Shown here: one piece after another, positions 17,166 through 25,649 of the stretch
Layout of the letters: every line of letters starts with the position of its first letter
Numbering within the stretch: the stretch's first letter is position 1
Assembly: GCF_018343615.1 (NCBI RefSeq)
Contig: NZ_JAGYPI010000001.1
Coordinates: forward strand, 682,001 to 746,000
Direction: 5' to 3'
Length of the DNA stretch: 64,000 bases
Source: Bacillus sp. FJAT-49736
GTDB taxonomy: Bacteria > Bacillota > Bacilli > Bacillales > Bacillaceae_C
Translations under genes and position numbers: made by a program
The notes under the pieces: model-generated
Database searches by the model: none
Told to the model about the DNA's origin: nothing
What the model saw: the letters and a program-made list of their open reading frames with translations, nothing else

Positions 17166-17951
17166 ATGGACAAACCGAAAATTGGTTTGGCTTTAGGGTC
17201 CGGAGGGGCAAGAGGATTTGCACACTTAGGTGTACTTAAGGTATTGGAGGAAAACAACATATCCATTGATTACATAGCTGGGAGCAGTATGGGAGCACTC
17301 GTTGCATCTTTTTATGGAATGGGGCATAGTATTGAACAGCTAATCAAGCTTTCTCTTGCTTTTAAAAGAAAGTTTTATTTGGATTTCACTGTTCCGAAGC
17401 TTGGATTTATAAATGGAAATCGTATAAAGGAGTTTATTAAGCTTTTTACACATGGAAAAAATATAGAGGATTTGAAAATTCCAATTGCTATTATTGCTAC
17501 AGATCTTGTTAAGGGGGAGGAGGTTGTCTTCACTAAAGGATCAATCTCTGATGCAGTTCGTGCAAGCATCTCTATTCCGGGTATTTTTGTTCCTGTACAT
17601 ATGAATGGAAAAATACTAGTGGATGGTGGGGTTATTGATCGAATTCCTTCCGCTATTGTTAGGAAAATGGGCGCTGATATTGTTATCGGAGTAGATGTTA
17701 CTTTCAGTAAAAAAGAGACGGAAATTAACAATATATATGACGTAATTATGAAGAGTATAGATATTTTGCATATGGAGGCAATTTCCAGCAGACAGTTAGG
17801 TGCAGATATATTAATTCAACCAGATGTATCGCAATACAGCTCCACTGCATTTACAAATACAGAAGAGATTATCAAGATTGGGGAAGAAGAGACATGGAGG
17901 AATTTACAGGGGATAGTAGATTTGCTGGACCAGTGGAAGGAAGGGGAATAA
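17166..17951 (+). CDS. ylbK: YlbK, patatin-like phospholipase family protein
   Basis: A 261-residue patatin-like acyl hydrolase of the RssA/NTE type, cytosolic or membrane-associated. The oxyanion loop GLALGSGGARGFAHLG (7-22), the nucleophile elbow G39-S40-S41-M-G43 and the catalytic D153-G-G are intact, so it should be an active Ser-Asp hydrolase; the natural substrate is unknown. The start is ATG 17166, seven bases behind AAAGGGG; ATG 17160 is too close to the site. In B. subtilis ylbL (PDZ-Lon-type protease) follows, but it is missing here. Confidence 0.93.
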   Translation: MDKPKIGLALGSGGARGFAHLGVLKVLEENNISIDYIAGSSMGALVASFYGMGHSIEQLIKLSLAFKRKFYLDFTVPKLGFINGNRIKEFIKLFTHGKNIEDLKIPIAIIATDLVKGEEVVFTKGSISDAVRASISIPGIFVPVHMNGKILVDGGVIDRIPSAIVRKMGADIVIGVDVTFSKKETEINNIYDVIMKSIDILHMEAISSRQLGADILIQPDVSQYSSTAFTNTEEIIKIGEEETWRNLQGIVDLLDQWKEGE

Positions 17952-17998
17952 TAAAAATGGATCTCAGTAATACCTTCAAGGAAAAAAAATTAATATGA

Positions 17999-18031
17999 TA
18001 AAACAGGTGAAAAAATTTCACCTGCTTTTGA
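17999..18031 (+). terminator. Terminator downstream of ylbK
   Basis: AACAGGTGA and TCACCTG pair around an AT-rich loop, followed by CTTTT. It stands where ylbL would be in B. subtilis. Confidence 0.7.
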
Positions 18032-18107
18032 ATTAAATTCTATAACAAATATAGTTTCAAGCATCTTTTTAGTCATCTATTTTAAACTGTGCAAAGTGAG
18101 AAGTCTT

Positions 18108-19316
18108 TTATAAAAGGATTGGCGGCTGGGAAAATTCCATTTTCATAAGTCTATGTCTTTCCGGCTCCTTTAAGCCTAATGCATATGTCCTTGCTGCTTT
18201 AATATCTAAATCCAATGCAGCATTATCGAAAGAAGAAAGCTTTGAAATAATCGGCAAAGAAATATCTTTTTTACGTTCATTTAGATATTTTCTTCCACCT
18301 TGACTCATTCCTAGAAGTCTAATATATTCCGGGAGGTTTTTAGCGTTTTTCATGTCTATTTTCTTAGTATTTGTTAAAATATGCACGCACATTCTTTGAA
18401 TTCTTGTCCATGTGTATCTTTTGGTTTTTACCCTTTTCATAAAATCATAAAAACTGATTGCCTTTTCGGCTTCCCGTAATAGCCTATGCTCAATACCTTC
18501 TTCTACCTCATAATAACGAGCAATTTCTTCCGGTTTTGAAGTAAGGAGCTTATATTGCAAAAACGGCCAGTACATTTCCCAGTGATGGAGATCACCAAAA
18601 TGCTCTTTATAATTAATTAGCCCATTATAAGTAGAGACAGGTACATATTGTTGAATAGCCCCTGTATCCTTTTGCTCAAATATTGCTTTTCGAATCGCGG
18701 TAGCGCTCGCAATAGTAGAGGATGAGAAATCTTCATCATGATAATTGGCATTTTTCCTCGGAATTGTTTTAGCTTTCATGTCCGAGTGGATTTGATTGCG
18801 CATCTTTATGTATTGGTAGCCCAGAATATTGTTTGGCTTGGAAAGATCCAATAAATCATCTTCAAAAAACAAATCCTGAAAGCTTTTGGATAATGCAGAT
18901 GGGTAGCTATTACCCTCTTGCATATATTTTTTTATATTTTCATTATAATGCTCCTGATTTCTATCTAAAAAACGAATAGTCTTTTCGAATACTTCTATAT
19001 TCCCCGACTCACTTCCAAAGCAAAACGATTTACAGCCAAGTGCATCTAAAATAGCAACGGAGCCAAGTGCAAAAATTTCTGCTTGCTGTACAGCAAACTT
19101 ATATGGTAACTCTACTACTAGATCTACTCCTGCCTCAAGTGCCATTTTTGTACGTGCCCATTTAGAGACAATTGCTGGTTCACCACGCTGCAAAAAGTTA
19201 CCGCTCATCACCGCGATGACAATATCTGCTCTTGCAGCTTCTTTAGATTGAAGAAAATGGTATAAATGCCCATTATGAAATGGATTGTATTCCACTATAA
19301 TCCCCGTACTGTTCAT
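18108..19316 (-). CDS. tmcAL: tRNA(Met) cytidine acetate ligase TmcAL (YlbM)
   Basis: TmcAL makes N4-acetylcytidine at the wobble position of elongator tRNA-Met using acetate and ATP. The nucleotidyltransferase HxGH motif is in EYNPFHNGHLYH near the N-terminus, followed by VIAVMSGNFLQRGEPAIVSKWAR and VDLVVELPYKFAVQ, all diagnostic. ATG 19316 (minus) follows GGGGAGGAACATT and matches the B. subtilis start; a longer frame reaching 19358 lacks a site. 402 residues, close to the family length. It reads against ylbK and ylbN. Confidence 0.94.
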   Translation of the reverse strand: MNSTGIIVEYNPFHNGHLYHFLQSKEAARADIVIAVMSGNFLQRGEPAIVSKWARTKMALEAGVDLVVELPYKFAVQQAEIFALGSVAILDALGCKSFCFGSESGNIEVFEKTIRFLDRNQEHYNENIKKYMQEGNSYPSALSKSFQDLFFEDDLLDLSKPNNILGYQYIKMRNQIHSDMKAKTIPRKNANYHDEDFSSSTIASATAIRKAIFEQKDTGAIQQYVPVSTYNGLINYKEHFGDLHHWEMYWPFLQYKLLTSKPEEIARYYEVEEGIEHRLLREAEKAISFYDFMKRVKTKRYTWTRIQRMCVHILTNTKKIDMKNAKNLPEYIRLLGMSQGGRKYLNERKKDISLPIISKLSSFDNAALDLDIKAARTYALGLKEPERHRLMKMEFSQPPILL

Positions 19317-19799
19317 AATGTTCCTCCCCATATAGATAACAATAAGGGCTGTTATCAAATTGTTAAAAAAAATCCGATTTTAACTTGTTGCTTTTCGTAT
19401 ATTATAATAGACCCTGATATAGACTTAACTCGGAGCTCTTTTGCTTAAAAAAATATTCATTCATAACAAAAGATTAGGGTGTTACGAAGATTTTAGTCTG
19501 AAAAGCAACAAAGTATAAGAAAGAAAAGAGCCATATTAAATATTTTACCATCATTCTTAACAATATTTTTTAAATAATTTCCTCTGTACTCTGATATTTG
19601 CATTTTCTGCTAAACAGTATACAATACTAAGAATAGCTCATATATGAAGAATAGAGATTATTAAAGAAATAATAAGCAATTGGATTGGAATAGTTAACTT
19701 ATAGTATCGGCATTTACGCTTTTGAAATTGTAAAGATAAAATATTGACAAAAGGTATGATGAAAGCTATAATTACCTTTGTTGCCTTGGGGTGATTTAC
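19317..19799. other. Intergenic region upstream of ylbN with a dispersed repeat
   Basis: About 480 bases between the divergent tmcAL and ylbN starts. It contains a copy of the AAGAAAAGAGCC repeat family (about 19431-19534) and no gene I can support. A minus-strand frame at 19638-19841 overlaps the ylbN start and lacks features of a real protein. Confidence 0.5.
19431..19534. repeat. Dispersed intergenic repeat, copy 1
   Basis: GAGCTCTTTTGCTTA at the left and AGAAAAGAGCC at the right are imperfect inverted ends of about 100 bases. The right part carries the shared core GAAAAGCAACAAAGTATAAG. A further fragment, AACTTGTTGCTTTTCGTATA, lies just upstream near 19382. Confidence 0.6.
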
Positions 19800-20339
19800 A
19801 TGAAATGGTCTACCATTCAGTTGCAGAAATATCGTGGTCAAAACATAGAGTTAGATGAAATGGTTGATATTACCGATGATCTTGTCAAAAGAGATCCACA
19901 GGTTCGCGGATGTTCTCCGATTCATGTTACGGGGTATGCGAATGTTACATCGGAAAAAGTAACCTTTCAGCTTCACATGACTGGAAATTTAATACTTCCT
20001 TGTTCTAGAACACTTAAGGATGTTAATTTACCAATTGATATTGATTCTACTGAAATATTTTTACTGAAGCCGACAGACATATATGAAGATGATGAGGCAG
20101 AAGTACATCAACCAATCGGTGAGGTTATTGACTTGAAACCAATTATCACTGAGTTGCTACTGTTGGAAATTCCGATGCAAATATTTAGCGAGGAAGCTCT
20201 TGACACGCAGCTCCCATCCGGAAGTGACTGGGAAGTAGTGATAGAAAACCAAGACAATCCAATGGATGGCAAGAAGGAAGAAAAGATTGATCCACGTCTT
20301 GCCGAACTAGCAAAATTCTTTGATAAAGAAGAATCTTAA
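19800..20339 (+). CDS. ylbN: YlbN, DUF177/YceD family protein
   Basis: A 179-residue cytosolic protein of the YceD/DUF177 family, which in most bacteria sits directly before rpmF and is linked to 23S rRNA or ribosome maturation. Family features are the LxCxR-like motif LPCSRTLKDV and the acidic C-terminus DPRLAELAKFFD. ATG 19800 follows TTGGGGTGA; an in-frame upstream start at 19791 is poorer. The next gene, rpmF, begins about 60 bases downstream and is probably co-transcribed. Confidence 0.9.
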   Translation: MKWSTIQLQKYRGQNIELDEMVDITDDLVKRDPQVRGCSPIHVTGYANVTSEKVTFQLHMTGNLILPCSRTLKDVNLPIDIDSTEIFLLKPTDIYEDDEAEVHQPIGEVIDLKPIITELLLLEIPMQIFSEEALDTQLPSGSDWEVVIENQDNPMDGKKEEKIDPRLAELAKFFDKEES

Positions 20340-20402
20340 AATTTGGAAGAACCAGCTTTCTGGATCTTATAAAACAGTGATCTCTTTAAGGAGGTGGGAA
20401 GA

Positions 20403-20576
20403 ATGGCTGTACCTTTTAGAAGAACATCCAAAACAGCAAAAAGAAAACGCCGTACACACTTTAAATTACAAGTACCTGGCATGGTTCCATGCCCAAGCTG
20501 TAATGAAATGAAGCTTGCTCACCGTGTATGTAAAAATTGTGGAACATACAAAGGCAAGGATGTAGTTAATAACTAA
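20403..20576 (+). CDS. rpmF: 50S ribosomal protein L32
   Basis: L32 of 57 residues, the zinc-binding form: C30, C33, C43 and C46 form the ribbon (CPSC and CKNC). The N-terminus [20 protein letters not shown] is typical. ATG 20403 follows AAGGAGGTG. Some bacilli carry a second, zinc-free L32 elsewhere for zinc starvation; this copy is the zinc-containing one. It ends shortly before a strong terminator. Confidence 0.97.
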   Translation: MAVPFRRTSKTAKRKRRTHFKLQVPGMVPCPSCNEMKLAHRVCKNCGTYKGKDVVNN

Positions 20577-20633
20577 TATTTGTGTTCGAGCTTTTCTCTG
20601 ATGTCATAATGACAGTCAGGTGAAAATATTACG

Positions 20634-20672
20634 CAAAAAAGGTGAAGAGACCATGGCTCTTCACCTTTTTTG
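20634..20672 (+). terminator. Terminator after rpmF
   Basis: AAAAAAGGTGAAGAG and CTCTTCACCTTTTTT form a 15-bp stem with a 7-base loop (ACCATGG). Confidence 0.92.
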
Positions 20673-21049
20673 TGTTCAAAATTAATTTTTAGAATCATTT
20701 TTGATTTTTAATGCTAGAAGAATGCAAAACATATGAGAAAAAAATCTCTCCAATTAAAATAAAATGTGATTTTTGAAATAGTCTATCTTTTCTATCAGTT
20801 GCATATGTATGAATAAAGGAATCTTCCTGTAGTAGAGGTTTATGCATAATTATTTTATTTATTAATATTATTGTTTTACTCAAGTGTAGGTCACAACTAC
20901 TTAAGGGAGTTTATTAGCTTTGCAAAACTGTCGTATGAAGTGAAATTGCAAATGTATACGGTATTTGTATATCGTATGTGCTTATTACTGCTGTTTTTCT
21001 TATTATCTGCGACAGTTAGCAAAAATAAAAATGCTAAGGAGGGATAGAG
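20673..21049. other. Intergenic region upstream of ylbO
   Basis: About 375 AT-rich bases with no supported gene. A 62-codon minus-strand frame (20695-20883) has no ribosome binding site and biased composition. The promoter of ylbO must lie here; I cannot pick it out. Confidence 0.35.
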
Positions 21050-21589
21050 TTGTCATCTACTCGACAAGATGCTTGGTCACATGATGAAGACTTATTATTG
21101 GCAGAGGTTGTTTTAAGACACATTCGCGAAGGAAGCACACAGCTTCAAGCATTTGAGGAAGTTGGTAAACAAATGAATCGTACGGCGGCTGCCTGTGGAT
21201 TTCGCTGGAACTCATATGTTAGAAAACAGTATAAATCTGGAATAGAATTGGCTAAGAAACAAAGAAAAGAAAGAAAAAACAAACAAACGGATCATAGTGA
21301 ACAGCCCGCACAAGTCCCTCAAGTTGAGGTTAACGATACCCAAGAGAATTTCGCTCCAAAAATCTCTTTACAGGATGTAATTGAGTACTTAAAAGAAATT
21401 CAATTATCACATGAACAAGTTCAAAAGGATAGAGTAGCACTATTCAAGGAGACAGATGAGCTTCGCCAAAAGTTGCATCAATTACAGCAAGTATATGATG
21501 AACAAAAAAAGGAATACAATGAGCTAGAAAACGAATATGCATCCATGCTTGCTATTATGGAAAAAGCCAGGAAAATGGCCTTAAAATGA
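21050..21589 (+). CDS. ylbO: YlbO, RsfA-type prespore-specific transcriptional regulator
   Basis: A 179-residue DNA-binding protein of the RsfA family, regulators of compartment-specific sporulation genes. The N-terminal 60 residues ([20 protein letters not shown], then [20 protein letters not shown]) form a Myb/SANT-like helix-turn-helix. A basic linker ([11 protein letters not shown]) and a long C-terminal coiled coil (about 110-175) follow. TTG start at 21050 with AAGGAGGG. It has a neighbourhood match to B. subtilis ylbO. The target genes cannot be read from the sequence. Confidence 0.9.
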   Translation: MSSTRQDAWSHDEDLLLAEVVLRHIREGSTQLQAFEEVGKQMNRTAAACGFRWNSYVRKQYKSGIELAKKQRKERKNKQTDHSEQPAQVPQVEVNDTQENFAPKISLQDVIEYLKEIQLSHEQVQKDRVALFKETDELRQKLHQLQQVYDEQKKEYNELENEYASMLAIMEKARKMALK

Positions 21590-21626
21590 TAAGCAAGTTG
21601 CATCATCTGTTATGTTACATTTATTT

Positions 21627-21670
21627 TCCATAACAAAAAAACAAACAGCTGCTCAGCTGTTTGTTTTTTG
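21627..21670. terminator. Bidirectional terminator between ylbO and ylbP
   Basis: AAACAAACAGCTG and CAGCTGTTTGTTTT pair over 13 bp with almost no loop, flanked by A and T runs. It serves both convergent genes. Confidence 0.85.
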
Positions 21671-22126
21671 TAGGAGAACACCTTCTGGGCACCATACTAA
21701 TGGATTTTGGCCTAAATCTCTATCCATATCATAATCCACTGTTTGGAATCCCATCTTTTCCCAGAATTCCTTTGACTTCATTCTTGAATTTGTTTTAATA
21801 GGTAGCCCGTAGCCTTTTGCAAAATCTACCAAAGCTTTCCCGAAGCCTTTAAATTGATAATTCGGTAATACTTCTAATTTCCATAATTCCAAAAATGTTT
21901 GCTGTGGGTTAAAATATAAATCATATTTTGCATCTCTTTGATACAGGCTCATGCGAGCGACAAGTTTGTCAGCGAAATAAATTCCGTAGAATGGTGATTC
22001 AGAATTATCCTCTATAATATTTTCTTGGAGGTCTTCTAGCATGGATAATTCTTGAATTCCATATTCTTTAAACTTTTTAAATTCCTCTAATGTTTTATAG
22101 TTAACTTTTAATCTTTCTATTTTCAT
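21653..22126 (-). CDS. ylbP: GNAT-family N-acetyltransferase YlbP
   Basis: A 157-residue acetyltransferase of the GNAT superfamily. The acetyl-CoA binding region is visible as LEVLPNYQFKGFGKALVDFA (motif A, with the Q/RxxGxG-like turn QFKGFG). ATG 22126 (minus) follows AAGGAGGAAAGCAACC. B. subtilis YlbP is the same length and at the same place. The substrate is unknown. Confidence 0.9.
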   Translation of the reverse strand: MKIERLKVNYKTLEEFKKFKEYGIQELSMLEDLQENIIEDNSESPFYGIYFADKLVARMSLYQRDAKYDLYFNPQQTFLELWKLEVLPNYQFKGFGKALVDFAKGYGLPIKTNSRMKSKEFWEKMGFQTVDYDMDRDLGQNPLVWCPEGVLLQKTNS

Positions 22127-22255
22127 GGTTGCTTTCCTCCTTATTTTATCTAAATCCTAATCGGATAAATTGACTTTATTGATCTCAAATATATGTGATT
22201 ATTAGCATATATTATTATTATATAACAAAAGAATAAAAAATTCTGCTTTTACATT

Positions 22256-22269
22256 CGAAAGCGTTTACA
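22256..22269 (+). promoter_or_regulatory. cre-like CcpA operator upstream of the acyl-CoA carboxylase operon
   Basis: CGAAAGCGTTTACA differs only at the first base from the cre consensus TGNAARCGNWWWCA. It lies 119 bases before the carboxylase start codon, so it fits carbon catabolite control of the operon. Confidence 0.6.
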
Positions 22270-22387
22270 AAAAATGCAGGAAAAAATAATTTTTTGTAGA
22301 AATTTATTACTGTGATGCATTTTGTATGTTCAAAAGAGGCAAAAGCATTTCGTTTTCGATTTCACAACTATTGAAAGGGGTTTTGCT

Positions 22388-23731
22388 ATGAAAAAGATTT
22401 TGATAGCAAATCGCGGAGAAATTGCATCTCGCATTATTAGAACGTGCAAGCTAATGGGGATCGAAACAGTAGCTATATACTCAGAAGCAGATGCGGACCT
22501 TCCATATGTTAAAGAAGCTGATAAAGCTTATTGCATCGGCGCACCGCCCGTGAACCAATCCTATTTAAATATGGATTTAATTATCGATACTGCAATAAAG
22601 GAAGGGGTTCAAGGGATTCATCCTGGGTATGGATTGCTTTCCGAAAATAGTACCTTCGCACGTAAGGTAATGGAAAAGGGTATTAAGTTTATCGGTCCAA
22701 ATCCAGAAACAGTGGAATTAATGGGGGATAAAATTAGTGCACGCAATATCATGACTAAAGCGGGTGTCCCGGTTGTTCCTGGCAGTGTAAATGGTTTAAA
22801 AAGTATAGAGGAAGCGTTGGCTTTCGCTGCTACTATTGGCTATCCGGTCATGCTTAAGGCAAGCGGTGGAGGCGGTGGAATCGGAATGATTCGCTGTGAA
22901 AATGAGCAAGCGCTCAATCAACATTTTGAATCAACTAAAAATCGTGCAAAAGCTTATTTCGGTTCCGACGGAGTCTTTATAGAAAAATGCATCGACAATG
23001 CACGGCATATTGAGGTGCAAATATTTGCTGATCAGCATGATCAAGTAATTCATTTATTTGAAAGAAACTGTTCCGTTCAACGCAGAAATCAAAAGGTAAT
23101 AGAGGAGGCGGGATCTCCTGCACTATCTGATGCAACAAAAGAAAAAATGTATGAAGCAGCTATTAAAGCCGCTAGAGCAGTAAATTATGAAAATGCGGGA
23201 ACGGTAGAGTTCATTGTTGATGAGGATGAGAATTTTTACTTTTTAGAAATGAATACACGTTTGCAAGTGGAGCATCCTGTAACTGAAATGATTACATCTC
23301 TTGATCTTGTTAAGTGGCAGATAATCGTTGCCAGCGGCGAAAGATTACCGTTATCTCAGAATGAGGTTTTGCATAGGGGGCATGCAATCGAATTACGAAT
23401 CTATGCGGAAGACCCTAAGACATTTTATCCTTCCCCGGGAACCATTTCTGTTCTGTCTTGGGGGAAAGAGGATGGAGTGCGAATTGATAGCGGCTACGCT
23501 GAAGGATTAAAGGTAACACCTTTTTATGATCCGATGATTGCTAAATGTATCATATACTCTGATACAAGGTCAGCTTGTATTCAAAAAGCACTTCAATTTG
23601 TAAGGGATACAAAAATTGAAGGAATTAAGACGAATATTCCTTTCATACAAGATGTTTTAGAAAGCGAAGTTTTTCAAAGAGGTTATTATTTTACAAATAT
23701 CAGCAATAAAATAAAAACTATTAATCTTTAA
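22388..23731 (+). CDS. Biotin carboxylase subunit of an acyl-CoA carboxylase
   Basis: ATP-dependent carboxylation of the biotin carrier. The start is ATG 22388 (MKKILIANRGEIASRIIRT) behind AAAGGGG; 447 residues. The ATP-grasp Gly-rich loop (KASGGGGGIGM), the biotin carboxylase signature EMNTRLQVEHPVTEM and the C-terminal biotin carboxylase domain (ELRIYAEDP) are all intact. Since an AccB/AccC pair for fatty acid synthesis is expected elsewhere in a Bacillus, and this copy is linked to a separate carrier and a PccB-type subunit, it most likely belongs to a catabolic carboxylase (propionyl-, acetyl- or methylcrotonyl-CoA). The substrate is undetermined. Confidence 0.92.
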   Translation: MKKILIANRGEIASRIIRTCKLMGIETVAIYSEADADLPYVKEADKAYCIGAPPVNQSYLNMDLIIDTAIKEGVQGIHPGYGLLSENSTFARKVMEKGIKFIGPNPETVELMGDKISARNIMTKAGVPVVPGSVNGLKSIEEALAFAATIGYPVMLKASGGGGGIGMIRCENEQALNQHFESTKNRAKAYFGSDGVFIEKCIDNARHIEVQIFADQHDQVIHLFERNCSVQRRNQKVIEEAGSPALSDATKEKMYEAAIKAARAVNYENAGTVEFIVDEDENFYFLEMNTRLQVEHPVTEMITSLDLVKWQIIVASGERLPLSQNEVLHRGHAIELRIYAEDPKTFYPSPGTISVLSWGKEDGVRIDSGYAEGLKVTPFYDPMIAKCIIYSDTRSACIQKALQFVRDTKIEGIKTNIPFIQDVLESEVFQRGYYFTNISNKIKTINL

Positions 23732-23749
23732 AATTTGGAGGAAAAAGAC

Positions 23750-23962
23750 ATGAGAGAAGTATTGGCTACAATGGCAGGAACTGTATTGAATATTTTGGTA
23801 AACAACGGTGACGAAGTATCGGAAGGGCAAACTATTATCATGCTGGAATCCATGAAAATGGAAATTCCAATTGAAGCGGAGGTGTCTGGAAAAGTTTCAG
23901 AGGTAAAAATCAATATTGGTGATTTTGTTAACGAAGGAGACATTCTTCTTACAATTGAATAA
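23750..23962 (+). CDS. Biotin carboxyl carrier protein (stand-alone lipoyl-type domain, YngHB-like)
   Basis: A 70-residue protein that is essentially only the biotinyl domain: the biotinylation motif LESMKMEIP carries the target lysine, with the symmetric Gly turns VNNGDEVSEG and VNIGDFVNEGD-like sequence on each side. ATG 23750 follows TTGGAGG; TTG 23735 would start inside that site. Stand-alone short carriers are known as YngHB in B. subtilis, next to yngH and yngE. It lies between the biotin carboxylase and carboxyltransferase genes, so the three form one enzyme. Confidence 0.92.
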   Translation: MREVLATMAGTVLNILVNNGDEVSEGQTIIMLESMKMEIPIEAEVSGKVSEVKINIGDFVNEGDILLTIE

Positions 23963-23991
23963 ACAATATACGACGAAGGGAGATGGCATAC

Positions 23992-25530
23992 TTGACGAAT
24001 ACGATAGATCATACTACATTATCTGCCATTAAGGAAAAAATTATGGCAGGTGGCCCGGAAAAATATCATGAGAAATTAAAAAGTCAAAATAAGCTTTTTG
24101 TTAGAAAACGATTAACGAGATTATTTGATAACGGAGAATATGAAGAGGATGGCCTCTTTGCTAATTGTCAGGCAGAGGATTTACCTGCTGACGGAGTAGT
24201 AACAGCAATTGGAAAGATAAATGGGCAAACCGTTTGTGTGATGGCAAATGACTCTACGGTTAAAGCTGGCTCATGGGGTGCGCGAACAGTTGAGAAAATT
24301 ATCCGTATTCAAGAAACGGCTGAAAAATTAAAGGTTCCACTATTATACTTAGTTGATTCAGCTGGTGCCCGAATTACCGACCAATTAGATATGTTTCCAA
24401 ACCGCCGCGGTGCTGGCAGAATTTTTTACAATCAAGTAAAATTATCAGGGATGATTCCGCAGATTTGCTTGTTGTTTGGACCTTCTGCAGCAGGTGGAGC
24501 TTATATTCCGGCATTCTGTGATATCGTCATTATGGTGGATAAAAATGCTTCCATGTATCTCGGTTCGCCACGAATGGCCGAAAAGGTTATTGGGGAGAAA
24601 GTGACATTAGAGGAGATGGGCGGAGCAAGAATGCATTGCTCTGTCAGTGGATGCGGAGATATGCTAGTCCAATCTGAGGAGGATGCAATAGATGCTGCGC
24701 GTAAATATCTGCAGTATTTTCCGGAAAATTTCACGGAGAAGCCAAGCCAGGTTGAATCCATCAATCCTAGAAGTGGAAGAAGCATAGAAGAAATTATTCC
24801 GAAGCATCAAAATGCTCCATTTGATATGTACGAATGTATTGACTCCTTAATTGATGACGGCAGCTTTTTTGAAATCAAAAAGCTATTCGCTCCAGAAATT
24901 ATTACAGGCTTAGCTAGAATTGGCGGAAGAGCAGTTGGTATCATTGCTAATCAGCCTAAAGTTAAAGGCGGTGTATTATTTGTAGATTCAGCAGATAAGG
25001 CTGCGAAGTTTATTCAGCTTTGTGATGCTTTTCATATTCCGTTATTATTTTTGGCAGATGTTCCGGGATTCATGATTGGTACAAAAGTAGAGAGAGCAGG
25101 AATCATTCGTCATGGTGCCAAACTAATTGCTGCCATGAGCTCTGCTACAGTTCCAAAAATCTCAGTAGTTGTTCGAAAAGCATATGGAGCAGGATTATAT
25201 GCAATGGCTGGTCCAGCATTTGAGCCTGATTGCTGCATCGCGTTACCGACTGCGCAAATTGCGGTAATGGGACCTGAAGCGGCGGTAAATGCTGTATATT
25301 CCAATAAAATTCAAGCAATTGAAGATCCAAAAGATAGAATTCGCTATGTGCAGGAAAAACAAAAGGAATATCAGGAAACTATTGATATTTATAAGCTTGC
25401 CTCTGAATTAATAGTGGATGAAATTGTTGCACCAAATGATTTGCGAAAAGTATTAATTAACCGTTTTGATGTGTATGAAACAAAAGAAGTAAACTTTAGT
25501 ACAAGGAAACATCCTGTATATCCTGTATAA
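23992..25530 (+). CDS. Acyl-CoA carboxylase carboxyltransferase subunit (PccB/YngE type)
   Basis: A crotonase-fold carboxyltransferase of about 512 residues in which both N and C halves are fused (AccD plus AccA in one chain). The first-half signature GARITDQLDMFPNRRGAGR, the oxyanion-type GPSAAGGAYIPAF, and the second-half GFMIGTKVERAGIIRHGAKLI and KAYGAGLYAM are present. TTG 23992 lies ten bases after AAGGGAG; ATG 23983 is closer to the site than usual, so either may be used. This protein transfers CO2 from biotin to a short-chain acyl-CoA. It is the third gene of the operon and ends at a terminator. Confidence 0.9.
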   Translation: MTNTIDHTTLSAIKEKIMAGGPEKYHEKLKSQNKLFVRKRLTRLFDNGEYEEDGLFANCQAEDLPADGVVTAIGKINGQTVCVMANDSTVKAGSWGARTVEKIIRIQETAEKLKVPLLYLVDSAGARITDQLDMFPNRRGAGRIFYNQVKLSGMIPQICLLFGPSAAGGAYIPAFCDIVIMVDKNASMYLGSPRMAEKVIGEKVTLEEMGGARMHCSVSGCGDMLVQSEEDAIDAARKYLQYFPENFTEKPSQVESINPRSGRSIEEIIPKHQNAPFDMYECIDSLIDDGSFFEIKKLFAPEIITGLARIGGRAVGIIANQPKVKGGVLFVDSADKAAKFIQLCDAFHIPLLFLADVPGFMIGTKVERAGIIRHGAKLIAAMSSATVPKISVVVRKAYGAGLYAMAGPAFEPDCCIALPTAQIAVMGPEAAVNAVYSNKIQAIEDPKDRIRYVQEKQKEYQETIDIYKLASELIVDEIVAPNDLRKVLINRFDVYETKEVNFSTRKHPVYPV

Positions 25531-25576
25531 TCTAGAAGGCTGTCCTAAAGTGATTTATCGCTTTTGGGGCAACCTT
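25531..25576 (+). terminator. Terminator of the acyl-CoA carboxylase operon
   Basis: AGG-CTGTCC-TAAAG pairs imperfectly with CTTTT-GGGGCA-ACCT around TGATTTATCG, followed by TTTTTC. This is a common Bacillus type. Confidence 0.7.
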
Positions 25577-25649
25577 TTTCTTTATTTTTTCACACTATTA
25601 TCAAAATTTGTTACAATAGTATAAAATTATGCTAAGTCGAGGGATTTTA

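Noticed and set aside
19638-19841. Minus-strand 67-codon frame near ylbN
   Set aside because: It overlaps the ylbN start and is simply hydrophobic AT-rich sequence without a start signal.
20695-20883. Minus-strand 62-codon frame upstream of ylbO
   Set aside because: No Shine-Dalgarno, AT-driven composition and no recognisable fold.
22322-22387. Longer start of the biotin carboxylase gene
   Set aside because: No ribosome binding site and no similarity to biotin carboxylase N-termini, which begin at MKKILIANRGE.
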